Part shown: one piece after another, positions 22,001-35,469 of the stretch
Position numbering within the stretch: position 1 is the stretch's first letter
How the letters are laid out: every line of letters begins with the position of its first letter
DNA from: Terebella lapidaria
Lineage: Eukaryota; Annelida; Polychaeta; Terebellida; Terebellidae
NCBI GenBank assembly: GCA_949152475.1
Contig: OX424559.1
Location: 38,919,119-38,983,118 of the forward strand
Length of the DNA stretch: 64,000 nucleotides
Reading direction: 5' to 3'
Position numbers and translations under genes: made by a program
The notes under the pieces: generated by a model
What the model was told of the DNA's origin: nothing
Seen by the model: the letters and a program-made list of their open reading frames with translations, nothing else
Database searches by the model: none

Positions 22001-25000
22001 GCTGGGGGTTGCAGGCAAGCAGTGATGATTTACCCGAAACACACACGCTGTTGACAAATCATTCACTATTGGCCAGATGTGTGAGTGGGAATAGATGACG
22101 TCACCATTTTTTTGTGGTCGGTGTGTGGTGAAATGTCGGTGGCCCAGTGTGTTTTTGTCAATGAAAATTTGTAAACAACTATTGGCGTCAAATTTCATGT
22201 CGTGACCAACCAACTTTGTCAATATTAGAAATGTTAATTTGCGATAAGCATTCGACGTACAAAATACCGGCCATAATTAATAAATATGTCAAAAATGTTC
22301 GCCTCCATTGTTGTCAAATGCATATAAATACGCTGGTACTTTTTGTTGCACCGCCCATATTTGCAGAGTTGACACATAGTTATACACAATTGACCTGATC
22401 CAACGTAATTACATATCTATATATTAGTAGTAGCTACCGAATCAGCTAATCTGAACGTGAGGACTATATTTCCTGCTGGTAACGTTGGTGGAAATAGTCC
22501 AGTATTAAATACGTCTGGGCATTGTTCCTGGTTTTAGAACGGTTAAAAAATTCGAAAATCGATGTACCAGTGGTTCTTAGATTCTACACATTTTAATGAT
22601 ATGTGCATAAAATTAAACAAACAAGCAAACAAATACTTTAAAAATTAATCATAGTCAATGATAGGTTGATATAAAGATACTGCATCATCGACTTCCGGTT
22701 TGACATAATTTAATCGAGTGTTGGCGAAAGTATTTATGGGAGAAAAAAATATAACTCCTAAAACGCAGGAAAACAGTTGATTTTGCAAAGGTGTCCAAAT
22801 TTGTGAAATAGGTGCAAAATCAAATAAGACACGCTAGTGTTCCATAGGTTGTGAGAAAAGCTTCAAACGCCTGATGCCGACACTGGCGCGATGTACGTGA
22901 GCATCAAGAAATATTATCAACCACGGACACCAGTCCGCGCCCTCATCTATAGCTTTGTTCAAAGATTCCTCGCTAAGAAAAAATGTGTAAATTCACGTGA
23001 ACTTCCAACAAAAATAAAGAGAGAAAAACCATTACAGCCATGCACCAAGCGCCGCAAGTGTCATATCTGGAGGTACACAAGTCGTGGGAGGGACGTAAAT
23101 AATCAAGCAGGCAGCGCGCGAGGGAGGTTTGAGAGTGTGTTAGTTAACGCGAAATATCATCCCGCGCAATTCGTAATACCGCGCAAGTGTCGCGATGTAG
23201 GCTTTTCGCTGGACACGTTCCGGTGGAAAAGAAGAGAAATCATCTGCAGATAGACGGACGGATTGACGGACGGAGATAGACATAAAGTGGTGGGTTGTGG
23301 TTGTCTGACTATATATATACATTGTAGCCGTGGTGCAGAGAGTAACGTTCGGCCCCACTAGCCAATTCCTGGTATATAAATGTTGTTATCGGGTGGTAGA
23401 AGACATGTACGAGTATAGAGTTACATATGTACCGAGTATAGGCAACCACTACTTCGTACAATTGTCATTTTATTACGTATGCGAATTTTCTTGCAATCAC
23501 GGCGCGATAATTGGATGGAATTTATGGCACGGTGATAAAAAGGGACCCAGCTCAGGATCACACAACATTTTGTGATTTAACATACCGTATGCCGACAAGA
23601 TCACTTTCGTTGAAAAAAAGTCTCAATTGTCCAAGGACTACAATCTTCATAAGTGGACTTGAAGAGCGCGAAATCAGGATAGAAAAAAACGCATTGTGTC
23701 TCGAGACGCGGGATACTGTGAATACTATAATACGGATTCTGTTTGGGAGAAAATAGATCATTACGTCAACTTACGGCTTGTGCCCAGATGTTTACAACAA
23801 CTTATTTTTCAACGCGTGTGGGAGGGAAACGCTTCTTATGAGTTAGAACACAAGACTTATTCTTTTCGTGCAGGAGACTGAACACAGAGCAAAACTTAAC
23901 TTCGTTTTCACGTCCTCGTTTTTTTCTACTTTTATTCCACATGAGAGAAGTAAAAAAACTTAGAGACGTTGGTTTGTGGGAGTTACAGGTCTTAGACTAG
24001 GAGGGCTGTGTCAATCTTGACATATCAACTGGAAAAGCATGAACAACTCATAGCGAACCAGCGACGCAGCTTCCAAAACTTTACACGTGTAACACAGAGG
24101 CAGTATCAAGTTATATCCTAGGACAAACAATTGTTACGAGGCCAAAACTGAGTCGGAAAAATCCTTACATGGTCAGAACTGAGCCAACTGCAAGAGACCG
24201 CTGCCAAAAGCTGAATCTACACAGGCTGAATTGTCATTGACGGGCTGGAAAACTTAAACAGATACGTGGTGATACAGAGACTGAGTGAGAGTGGATTCAG
24301 CATTTATGCAGTGTAAAAAGTGTGTGTTTTACTTTATATATGGCGTCGAGTGAATAAATATAACACGGCGAAGGGACGACTGCCAAACGTGTCGAGGAGA
24401 ACGTAAAACTTCACAGGAGATCTGGCGTTGTAACGGGTCAGCTTCATGCTGAAAGCTACGTGTTTCACTCAGGTGAGATTTACAGTATGTTACCGAAAAT
24501 TGAGTTAGAGCTTTTTGTCGCTGGTCGAAAGGACCTTGAGTTTTAATTGACAATAAGTTGGTTAAAGTTTGATAAAGTGTCTGCTTGAGACACAAAACTA
24601 GTTCCCAGGCCAAAATTATAAAAGATGATACTTAAGTAATTGTCGCTTAATGTCTACGAGAATTTCCATGGGATACATTCAGTTGTAATCATTTTTTTTA
24701 TCATATGCATTATATATATATCTGCATTGGGCAAATTTCATTATGCTGTTTTTACTCATGTTATGTATTGAATAAGACCCGAGTTGATACAAATGGGTTT
24801 TACTATCGATTTTTTTCCCTTTTACATAATTATGGTACCTTGATATTGTGTCAATATATTCTTGATCAAAAGTCACGGTGAATGCTTGAAAGCATTTGCG
24901 TGGCATTTGCATTCATTCACTCGTTAGGTCGAGGCTTTGCTGAATTAAAAGTTGTAAAGAAAAGAAAAACATCCAGGAGGTCGTTTGGTCCGGACGCATG

Positions 25001-25236
25001 GACTATACATGTTCCGTCTGACGCCATCGACAATTTATCTACCGCATTTACTACAACGGGTATTCCTGGAAAGGTCTGGCGCTGTCCAGCACATTTGACA
25101 TGATTTAGAAAGTTGAAAGCTTGGTGGTAAACCGTCTCTCATTGTGGGTATTTATCGCTGATGGATTCAGAAGAATATTTTGATGGCTTGACTGGGTTTG
25201 ATTACTGCCTTCAAGTTGCGGTTAGAGCAGGGGTGG

Positions 25237-25264
25237 CGGTGGTGTCGGGGGGGGGGGGGGGGGG
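25237..25264 (+). repeat. G-tract
   Basis: Uninterrupted run of G of about 17 after GGTGGTGTC. A C-run of about 16 follows at 25400-25416, so the two tracts could pair across about 140 bases. Confidence 0.85.
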
Positions 25265-27918
25265 CAGGAGTAGTAGGCCCTAAGTAGTATATACCCCCTT
25301 TATATTCATGTAGAGAATAAATACATAGATGTAAATGTATGTGATATATTTACATTGATCATTGGACTTGTGATTTGAGAATAATTGAACCTGTTTCTTA
25401 CCCCCCCCCCCCCCCCACCCCTTTGTTTCCAAAAGTCTAGATCCTGTAATGAAAGTGAATTATCCCATGCATGTCTTCCTTGCAGTAGAAAACGCAATTA
25501 TGTAAGCCCGAAAGTTTGAAAATCATACCATATATTCTATTCTCAGACGGTTACGTACTTTTCCAAAAATAGCCGATTAGTACATCATGAATATTCATAG
25601 ATTTTGTAGACAAGTGCCGTGCACTTTTTATGTTAGTTGGATGCAAACAAAGTGTTCTTATCTTTCGCATTTGATATATGACTGTATAATTTATTGTGCA
25701 AACGCTTCGCGGGAACAAGTGAAAAGAGTAGGTTCCGTGAAATTTATTATCGCGTACTTATTACACGCCCTATAACACACAACGGCGAGGCGTGGGCGGG
25801 AGGCTTGGGGCTTACATGGGGTGGTCGATTCACGCTCTTATCTGCTAGTTTTGATCGGTTATCGATCCAGGCGGGACGCTATCAAGTCAGTGGCAATTTG
25901 GCGGATATCTCCATATTCTAGAATTTGAATTTAACAAACTTTAACACATTAGCCTGGCCCACAGTGAATAATACTGATGTAAGGCGCGAGTTTTGAAGTG
26001 TGAACTTTGAAACACAACCAGCAAACATAACTGCGCCTGAGTTAATCATGTTATGTAGCATGAGTCCAGCCGTGTGTGTGAGCCTGACACTTTTATGCTG
26101 ATCGGTCTCCCCGTTTTGGGGAAAACGATTATGATGTAGGCTACCATAAATTAATTACTACATGTCATTCAAGTGTTGGTTTGATTTGATGAAAATTTAT
26201 ATTTGAAATGAAACATGAAGCAATGCCACTGAGTAATTTCTCACAAAACCATATTAATTCAGGATTGGCTTTGATATTGAGTGTGAATGTTCTAATTACT
26301 AGCACTATACGCCTACGCCACTACTTCATACCTTCAGAGCTCTATTACTTTTCTGTTTCTGATTCATATGTTAGCTGTTAGACAAGTTGACGTGGGTAGT
26401 GAATACAAGTGGGGATTATTGGTAACCCCGCGTGCGATACCGCTATGTTATCTGAAATATCACCAGTGACCTCGAGGGATTACACTTCTGTAACACCCTG
26501 TAACATCAGCTTGTCGTCTGCTCCGTCTGTATGATGTGGACGGTTTATGCTACCTTGTTAGCCAATGATTCCCCCATGTGTTAGGATAGGTTTCCTGTTT
26601 CTTCTGACACTGTGGCACTTCTGGGCTGCACACAGAGAAACAAACAGAAGCAGCGTCCCGAGAAAACAAATGATCCCTTTGTTGTGGGACGCTGCACGTG
26701 TTTGGTTAATTTTGTTTGCGTCTGGGGACTATTTTCTATACTTTGTGTATCAATCCGCGGGGAAAAAACTCGTGGTAATTATGGCAATCTTTTTATGTCA
26801 ACTCAGTGTGAAAGTATAGATGTATTAGACAGAACTTGGAAAGACTCTAACTATAACTTTGACAGTTTGTAAAATGTTATAAGTTAACATATATTGTATA
26901 TCAGTGATCTATTGTATATCAATCCATGCATGTATAGGCTAATGATAATGTCGTCTGGCTTTTGATTATTGCTGGCCAGACATTTTGTATAATGACAACA
27001 AGTACAGTATGTCTCCATGTATAGGCAACATTTTGAAAGGAAGTTACTTTGACTGTCGGATGTGTAGTCATCAAGTCCTCAGTTTATTTTGATAGAGGTG
27101 TTAAATGTTTTCTGGGGGCTCTTGAAGGCGTCAATGGCTTGGTCCAAACACAAAGTTGTCGCACGACGTGTGTTGGAATGACGCTGACTAGTCAACAGAT
27201 CAAAACCGTGTATTGTATCAGGATAATTTCGCTAGAAGGGGTGCTTTTTTCGATTTTACAAAACCGCAGGATTGTGGTTTTATTGAAGTCCAACCGTTTC
27301 ATACCTCGGCAAAAACATGGGGTATTATTAGGCGACTACCATATTTGAGCGTGTGTGGGCCAAGGGCGGCATCATGAGAATTATTGGAAATTGCTGAAGT
27401 GCCACACACGTTTCCAAGACGCAAACCATTACGACGACGCACTAGTATATTGTCGTCTGGCAATAAAGTAAAACGTGTTTATCTGTCGTTCAGTTCGGCC
27501 TTTAACAGCTTTCACTCGACAAATTAACCTTATTTTATTGTTTTATATTCACAGCTGGAACGAAGAACTACACCAGGGAACCGCGAAACGCATGGACCAA
27601 ACCGAGCGTGACCGAGTCAGTGTCTCAGGAAGCGAGCTCTTTACAGTTCCCACGCATTACCACCATAGACCAGAGAACAAGCCACAATAGATTAATTTGA
27701 GTGTATCACGGACTCATTAAACAGTCAATTACTGTGCTTTTCGAGAGAAAAATGGGCTAGAATAACCTATTTAAATTGTTCTAATTGCATGATCGAAGCA
27801 GACAATAACATATCCAAGAAGGGACGAATCTGTGCATATAGGCCTAGTCCTGTATAGGTCTTAACTTAGATTTTGCAAAGAATTTATATTGAATTCTCTG
27901 CAAGAACTGGAGTTGACG

Positions 27919-30900
27919 ATGATCCAGACAGATATGCTGTCGTCGTTCCGAAGCCAGGGATCTGTTGATTCTCTGGACAGTTCCCCTCCCTCCGCCTCCC
28001 CACCTCTCCTCACCGGCCGCTACGCTACCCCGGATCCACAGGCATACAGGGCTCAGTCGCCATGGACACCGCTGTCCAGCGCGGAGGAATCCGACTCCGA
28101 ACTCAGTGACATCAGTACATCCTTGCTGATGGTTGGCTCGTTTGCGCGCTCGAATACACTGGGCGAGCTAGGAGGCTTTGATGCGGCCGAATCTCCGCGC
28201 CTCGATTGTTTCTCCTCGCCGACAGTGCTGCTGGAGGACGGAGATATCGTCGACATTGCGTGCGACCTGATGGAGGCGAGTGAGTGTCCACCAGACGTGA
28301 AACATGAACAAAACAAACAATTTTGCGATGTATCTCTCTACGCTTCTGGCGCAGAACAAAGGGATTACTTAACCCCGTCTGTCACAAATCCACTCCATGT
28401 ACTTCCGCCAGGGAAACCGACACCCGTCAATCACCCCCTGACTGACAATCTCGTCGCCATGGATACCCAGGTGCGTAAACATACTGGAACTTTCCACAAG
28501 ACTGATCTCTGTCCAACGACGGGGAAACACAAACAGGACATGACCAGCCAATGTGAGCTTCCCGATGATTGTCTATCGGCGAACTATAGCAAATCTCCAG
28601 GGAAGCGGCCCCCGTCATACGACGAGCACATCGCGCGGGCCGGAACTGCTTCCGGTCAGGCCGGAATGGTCGTCATAAAATCGGAAAGCGATCCGGAATC
28701 GGACGCAGACTGTAAGATGGAGGGCTTCGGTGGCAACCACTGTGTGTTTGGAGCGTCTACGTTCGAGCCGTCACCGTGTGGGAGCGTGGCCTGGACACCA
28801 GTCGGAGCGACCAGCCCCGGAGGCGAGCCGCAGCTCTACGGGGCCTCGGGAGCGGGCCAAGGCTTCCGACCAGCGAGCCAAGGTAAACTGCGCCCCGGGG
28901 AGTGGCTTAGTAACACCGACACCCTTGGGGTTAATTTGTTCTTAATTTAGAGCAAATGTGTGTAACCGTTGACCAGTGTTGATGCGGCGAGGTGATGGGT
29001 GAACTTGAGTTTACATATTTTAGCAAATTAATTAACTGGACCTAATCAGTTCCGAGTTCCGTTTAACCGGTTTTATATAATTACTACGTATACATCCTGA
29101 TATCTGCATTAACAATGACACATTTTGTACATCATGCAGCCATACAGTAGAGAAGTGAGAATGAATTTCATCTAATGTTCAAGCGTTTTGAATTGCTAAT
29201 ATGCACTGATCTGCGATATTGATTTTTTATATGAAATTTCACCTAAATCTGTCTGTAGCATAAAATTTGCAGGCCTAATTATTCCAGTGTAGTGTGAAAG
29301 GGATTTCTTTTAACTTGTGTAACACAGTAGCAAAAAAATACGAATTGCACCTGATAAAGTAGATAAATTTAGTTGTGAAACAATCAACCCACTAGAGCGT
29401 CATATTTAATGCGTCATATATAGCGAATTAAACGTTGAAAAGAATTAAACGTATATCGTATAATGTTTGTTTCTTCACAATGAAACGTAAATTAATTTCG
29501 TGGCGCAGGTAGTTGATCTGTAATTGTATCAAAGTGTTCATTACACTTCATCTTGTACCCTAACATAGTAAGACGTCTTTGGAGATTTGGTTGAAAGAAA
29601 ACGTTTCAAATAGTGAATACATTACCACATATCACATTCTGTGTGTATCATTGTTTAAGTTTATTTTCACTATATTTTGAGGTCTTGTTCAGTATCTCGG
29701 TTTGAATAACAAAGTCAGTGATTGTTGTACCACAAGAATTAACAATACCACAAACGAAACAATCCTGTCTATATGTCGGAACACACACGTAAACAGTTAT
29801 AAACGAAAATAAGTTGTAAATTAAAAATAAACGCCAGATGATTTAATGTTGTGAGCAAGACGGCTCGCAGAATTGACTATTGTGCGAAGAACGGTGACGG
29901 ATAAAAAACGGAAAAGCGCAAATAATCAAATTATTGTTTTCCGTATTGCAATGCAACAACTTTACCAACAATGGACCCATTCTTGCGACGGTAAACGAGC
30001 CACTTGCTTTCGTGTGTCGAGTATCGTACGAGACAACCTAAACATGTTTATATTGTTCGAAATTTTGCTGTTTTTTTTAACCATGCACGTATATTTTACA
30101 TGTGTACATATTTTAGTAATCAATGGTGTCAAGGATGGGTTTCTTCAATGTTGCACGAATAAAAAGAGAGAAAAAACGTATGCTATTTGAATAAACATAA
30201 ACGTAAACTGTTATTGTTGTGAAATACACTGTACTGTGAAATTTGTATTCTGCTAAACACGATATCAAACTACCAACACTATATTTTCAATACCATATTT
30301 TTTTCTATGAACAGCCCAATACTATATTTTTTTTATTATGAACAGCCCTATATTTCATCTTTCCCATAATAAATTACCTGTAACTAAGTTTTGACGTAAT
30401 ATGGAGGTCATTCAACTTTTTTTATGTCAGTCTGCGTCATACTCTATATATTTGGCGATACGTATATGAAACAGTTGTCACTGAATCACACACAATGTTT
30501 GGTTTCAGGACCGCGATAACAATATTGAATTCGATTCAAGTCGTGCCAAGAAATACAAAAATACTCCCAATGAAACCAACTAGTTATGAATGGGACTAAA
30601 AATCATTTGTATGATATTACAAACAGACTGTTAAGTGTTGACATTAGAAAATTGTCTGTTATTGGACTAATGCAGCTGACTGACATACGTCTTCAGTTCA
30701 AAATGTGAACTCCCCAAAATTGTTTGAGGCTTCATCAGATTGTAGATTGGAAATTTTAATTTTTAGTTTTGAGGTAGACGTCAAAAACTTGGTAAAATTT
30801 CGGCTTTGACATCCAATTACATGTCGGACATACCACATTTCGAGATGATTAAATGATCCAAAACGAAAGTACGGCGAGAAGCGTATTTGATTCCTAAATG

Positions 30901-32233
30901 AAGTGGAGCGACTGGTTTATGGTACATGTACTTCGTATCCTGATCTCCGGGACAATCACACCATGCATTCGCGTCATCGCGTGTCTATAGGCCTACTTTG
31001 ATTATGTATTCGGCTCTCACGGACAATCATATCCATAAAGCCAATTCGTTACCACTGCAATTTCCTTATTTCATTACGTCCATACCCGGAAATTAATGAT
31101 TTAATCAAGAAAACTACACTTACAAAAAAAAATCTGAAATTAACTGTGATCTGTGACCCCCCCAAAATGAACATTGTGCACAAAGCAAATAATTAAACCG
31201 AAAATATCAGTGAAATGTGTTACCTAAATCAGGAAGATTAATCAATGCGGTGAAATGTTACAATACTAAACCTGCTATTTTACCCACCAATCAGAAAACG
31301 CACAGTATTATTACTGGAATCACACTTTAGTTGCTTAGGTATTGGTCAGTTACAACGGAACGTTTATTGATATTTTGCAGACATGTGTTACCAGCAATCC
31401 AGCTTCCTTCCGCCGGCGCATGCGCACTCACAGCTATTCAACAGTTCCGAGAGTTTACAAGCAGCCGACCAACTACGGAAAAAGTCGCTATTCTACAGAC
31501 ATCTCGCCTCTATTTGTCAAGGTTGGTACACGTACATCATGAGACACGGTCCTAAATATTGGTGGCAGTTGTATTTGAGCCATGCTAACAAGCGAAACAG
31601 GGTGATTTTGACCGCGGACGATGACATTGTGTTGCAGGCACAGGGCAGATCCAGCTGTGGCAGTTCATCATAGAGATGCTGTTGGACCCAGCCACGCACG
31701 CTAGCTGTATTCGCTGGGAAGGCGAGCTCGGCGAGTTCCGGATGGTCGATCCGGAGGAAGTAGCAAGACGCTGGGGCAAGCGTAAAAACCGCACCAACAT
31801 GAACTATGACAAGATGGGTCGCGCTTTGAGATACTACTATGATAAGCTGATTCTCACCAAGGTACAGGGTAAAAAGTACACGTATCGGTTTAATATCAAT
31901 GTTCTGCTGAGGATGTGGAGCAAGAGTCTTGGGTACAACACCATCCGCAATCCCGTCAGCCACCTTGAGCATGAACTCTCATTACACGGGATTTCAATGA
32001 GACCTCACGGGATCGCGACTGTGGCGCCATCTGTGTCAGCACACGCGCATGCGCATAGCCAGGCAGTTGCGCAGAACGCCAGGGCGCACGCCGTAACCAT
32101 GGCAACCCACCACGTGCCACATGAGGGCCAGAACGGCGCCGGAACTACTTTCTCGTCGTATCAACCGCAGGACGGCTATCAGACGTATATTCATCCACAT
32201 ACACGGCCTATTTCAAATTGTTGTGATTTCTGA
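27919..32233 (+). CDS. ETS-domain transcription factor (ERG/FLI/ETV2-like), three coding exons
   Basis: Model: exons 27919-28882, 31381-31521 and 31638-32233. The donor sites are AAG|GTAAAC and AAG|GTTGGT, the acceptors TTTTGCAG and TGTTGCAG. Both introns are phase 1 and the joined frame is 566 residues. The ETS domain spans about 372-454: [27 protein letters not shown], the recognition helix [11 protein letters not shown] with both DNA-contacting Arg (430, 433), and KKYTYRF. A final exon that starts just before IQLWQF is typical of ERG/FLI genes, and the motifs are closest to that group and to ETV2. I see no PNT/SAM domain. Exon 1 is Ser/Pro-rich with acidic patches and two SUMO-type motifs, VKHE (Lys128) and IKSE (Lys254). 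The C-terminus is His/Ala-rich. The ATG has A at -3. An acceptor at 27554 (TATTCACAG) suggests a 5'UTR exon from 27555, with a short upstream ORF at 27592-27690. Confidence 0.88.
28883..31380 (+). other. Intron 1 of the ETS gene
   Basis: 2498 bases from GTAAAC to TTTTGCAG, AT-rich. The frames inside it are short and featureless. Intron 2 (31522-31637, 116 bases) is compact. Confidence 0.8.
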
Positions 32234-33230
32234 TTTTAAGCAACAACAAGAAAAATGCTCAAAGGTGCTCAAAATATTTGCAAATTATTGTGTCCTTTAA
32301 AAGTGTATCCTACTTTGCAATGTAAATATTGAATTATACGTTGTTGTCTGAAACATAGATCTAGTTTTGTTGTTTATAAATATATACATTTGTCTGTAAA
32401 TGTTTGCACGGTGCTTACAGACCTAGTACTTGATACGCAGCATTGACACATTTCACTTGAAGGTATGTAAGAGTTCCATGCTTGAGAACTGTAGTTATAT
32501 GTTTGTATGTCTGAGGTTGTGGCAAAATGCATTTACATGTATCTTTCTTATACCTATATTATCAATTATTTATTTTCTGCTAATGAAGATATCAGTTGGA
32601 AAAAAACCTGGAAAACATAAATTGAAGAACCAGTATCAGTAAAAGATGAACTACCTGACCTACCATAGTTATATTTTTACCACTATTGAATGTAATAAGT
32701 GTAAGCTAGTATACTGAAATAAGAAAATGAGTCACAAATATTGATGGTGTGTGTGCAGTTTGAATATGTGTCCGAGTAAATGTGATCGCTAATTTAACTA
32801 TTTATTAAATTTTATTTAAGTATTCAATTATATATTTTGGAAAGGTACTTTTGTTAATGTAATACTTGTAAACGTGTATGTTTCACTGTGTGTTTGTGCT
32901 TTTTGTATACAAAATTCTCGAATAAAAATATGCTCAAAATTGTAGCAATTCAGACCATTCCTCGTGTAACAAGCAATTAGGTTGCGGATATATCTTAGTT
33001 CTAAGCTAAAAGGGGCAATAGTCGCGATAGTCAAACAATCGACAAATCAATCTTCATTATTATTACTCAAACAATGCCGAATGAAATCATTACGAAACGA
33101 AATCACACGTCTTGGCTGGAGCTTGCCATGAAAATCAAGGAGCAACGTTTTCGAACCACAATAATTCTTAAATCGGTATTTTTCGGAAAAAAATAATCCT
33201 CAAACACCACAAAAGACAAAGAGGGGTCAA
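32234..33230 (+). other. 3' untranslated region and downstream flank of the ETS gene
   Basis: AT-rich sequence after the TGA. The clearest polyadenylation signal is AATAAA at 32921-32926, implying a 3' UTR of about 700 bases. The small frames here are background. Confidence 0.55.
32921..32926 (+). terminator. Candidate polyadenylation signal AATAAA
   Basis: The first canonical hexamer I see downstream of the ETS stop codon, followed by a T-rich context. Confidence 0.5.
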
Positions 33231-33240
33231 TTCAATTACC

Positions 33241-33312
33241 TGTGGGAGAGGTGGGGGGAGGGGCGGGGGGTGGGGGGGAGTTAGGGGGAGCGGGGGTGGG
33301 GGGAGCGGGTGG
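33241..33312 (+). repeat. G-rich tract with quadruplex potential
   Basis: Repeated runs of 4 to 7 G separated by 1 to 4 bases (GTGGGGGGAGGGGCGGGGGG and so on). It sits between the ETS gene and the satellite domain. Confidence 0.85.
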
Positions 33313-33689
33313 TACACCTACTATACAGTGTACAGAGGTAATTACCAACAATGGGGGCCAACATTTAGTAGTTTAGTCGTTTCAGCTCTTCATATGGAGA
33401 GGTAAGGCTTCGTGTGAAGTAACTTCTATCGTGTGTACTGTAATAATTAACGGAACACAGAGATAAAACTACGCTGGTTACCACTAAACTGTACTTTACA
33501 GCATGTGTGACAATACGGAAAAGTACGGAAGCGTATGTGTGCTCGATAACACGACTTAGTATCTCAGTAAACTTAAGTACAAATAATAGAGATGGAAATG
33601 TGCTCCGGGTCATAATATGTCATGTGGTCCACAACAGGTCATTGGTTACCTTGACAAAACAGGAAAAATGAAGTAAGTGATTTTCATAT

Positions 33690-34757
33690 TCGAAATTAGC
33701 CCAAAGGCTAAGAAAGGTTACCGGACAATATTTGTTGTATATTTTAGATAGTAGCCAATTTATCCCGTGACCTTGAAATTAACGTCACTGGTCAAGCAGT
33801 AAAGTCGACAATAAGCGTGATGTTAGCCATTTTGTGCCCTGACCTTGAAAATAAGGGTAAAGGTCCAGATCAAAGGTCAAGGTCAAGAGAATAATTAGCA
33901 CACAACCTTTCCTATATGTTCAAAATTGATTCCTAAGCTGTAAAGTCGATAATAAGTTAAATATTAGCCACTTTGTGCTCTGACCTTGAAAATGAGGTCA
34001 AAGGTCAAATTCAAGGTCACGACAATACTCAGCATATATCATTTCCTATCTGTCCACAATTGATTGCTAAGCTGTAAATTCAATAGTAAAAGAGATATTA
34101 GCAATTTTGTCCTGTTACATTGAAAGTCAATCGAAAGTCAAATTAAACGTCACCAGAGTGTTCGACATATATCATTTCCTGTATGTCCACAATTGATTGT
34201 CAAATTGTTGATAATATTAGCAAATTTGTCCTTGAAAATGTCCTGTGACCTTGAAAATGAATCAAAAGTCAAATTAAAGGTCATCAGAGTATTCAACATA
34301 TCATTTCCTGTATGTAGACAATTGATTCTCAAATTGTATAAAGGAAACGAGATATTATTCATTTGTCCTCTGACCTTGAAAATGAGGTCAAAGGTCAAAA
34401 CCAAGTTCATGGCAATATACAGCATAAACAATTTCTTATATGTTCACAATTGATTCCTAAGATGTAGAGTCGATAATAAGCGAGATATTAGCCATTTGGG
34501 GCTCTGGCATCGAAAATAAGGTAAAAGGTCAAGTTCAAGGTCATGAGAATATTCAGCATACATCATTTCATATTTCTATTGGTTCCTAAGCTGTAAAGTC
34601 GATAATAAGCGAGATATTATCCATTTTGTGGTCTTACATTGAAAATGAGGTCAAATTCAAAGTCGCCAAAATATTCGGCATACATCATTTTCTATATGTA
34701 CATAATTTTTTATTCCCAAGCTGTAAAGTCGATAATAATCGAGATATTCGTCATTCT
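33690..34757 (+). repeat. 135-bp satellite array, block 1
   Basis: Starts at a unit edge (TTAGCCCAAAGGCTAAGAAA, GGTTACCGGAC). It is followed by about seven diverged units of some 135 bases containing CACAATTGATTCCTAAGCTG, GATATTAGCCATTTTGT, TGACCTTGAAAATGAGGTCA and TTCAAGGTCA. Each unit carries several AGGTCA half-sites, for example AGGTCAAAGGTCA at 33995-34007 and 34385-34397. It is interrupted at 34758 by the TIR element. Non-coding. Confidence 0.85.
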
Positions 34758-35469
34758 CACTGTCCGGAATCCGTTTCGGCAGAGGATATTGGGAAACGAT
34801 ATTTTTCGGTTGGGAAACGATATGTTCGATTGGAAAACGCCAAGCTGCAAGGGGTATGTGTTGTTTTCCTCAATAAAGTATGAAAAATAGGTGTAATCGT
34901 TAATCAGAAGATAGACAAATATGCGCTAATGTTGTATAAAGTCTTCAGTGTCGACCAAACCTTCTATAATGGGCTATACTTGATGTAATATCGTTTTTGT
35001 GACGTGAAATGCGATGAAAATCACACCGTTTTGAACAAATGAACACTGATCAGTAAATATGTGTCGGATGCACACAAAAAGCAACACGAGTCAAGAGAAA
35101 GGTGTATTACATGATTCCCACCGAAAAGAACCATTTTACCTCGTCTCATTAATAAATGTTTGCTGATTTTCTGAACCATTGATGTCACGGTGGGTAAACG
35201 ATACTGTTCCGATTGGACAACAGTTCTGATATTGGTGTCTCGATTAGTAAACGATATTTTATTGGAAATTTATGGCCCGTTAAGGCTCGTTTTTGGCTAT
35301 TATTCATTTATACTTATTATTTCTTCCAACAGATGGCGTCTCGCGGCTTCAACGCCAGGTGTTATAACTGGCATTCCAAGTTTGAAGACTAACCACATTG
35401 TGAAGCACTCATTTGACAAACACCAAGAAAAAACCTTTTCAATACTGAGACCCGCTGTGGATGAGGAAA

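Larger units (their letters stand above)
16331..27554. other. Long non-coding stretch upstream of the ETS gene
   Basis: About 11 kb with no frame that I recognise and few repeats shared with the rest of the window, in contrast to the flanks. The longer frames (for example 22891-23253) lack domain motifs and have codon composition of background DNA. It contains G and C homopolymer tracts (see separate entries). As the sequence 5' of a transcription-factor gene it is a reasonable place for enhancers and 5' exons, but I cannot point to one. Confidence 0.5.

Noticed and set aside
22891-23253. 120-codon plus frame, basic, ATG-initiated
   Set aside because: No recognisable domain and no splice or promoter context; consistent with chance.
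27592-27690. Small ORF just downstream of a splice acceptor
   Set aside because: Better explained as an upstream ORF in the 5' UTR exon of the ETS gene than as a separate gene.
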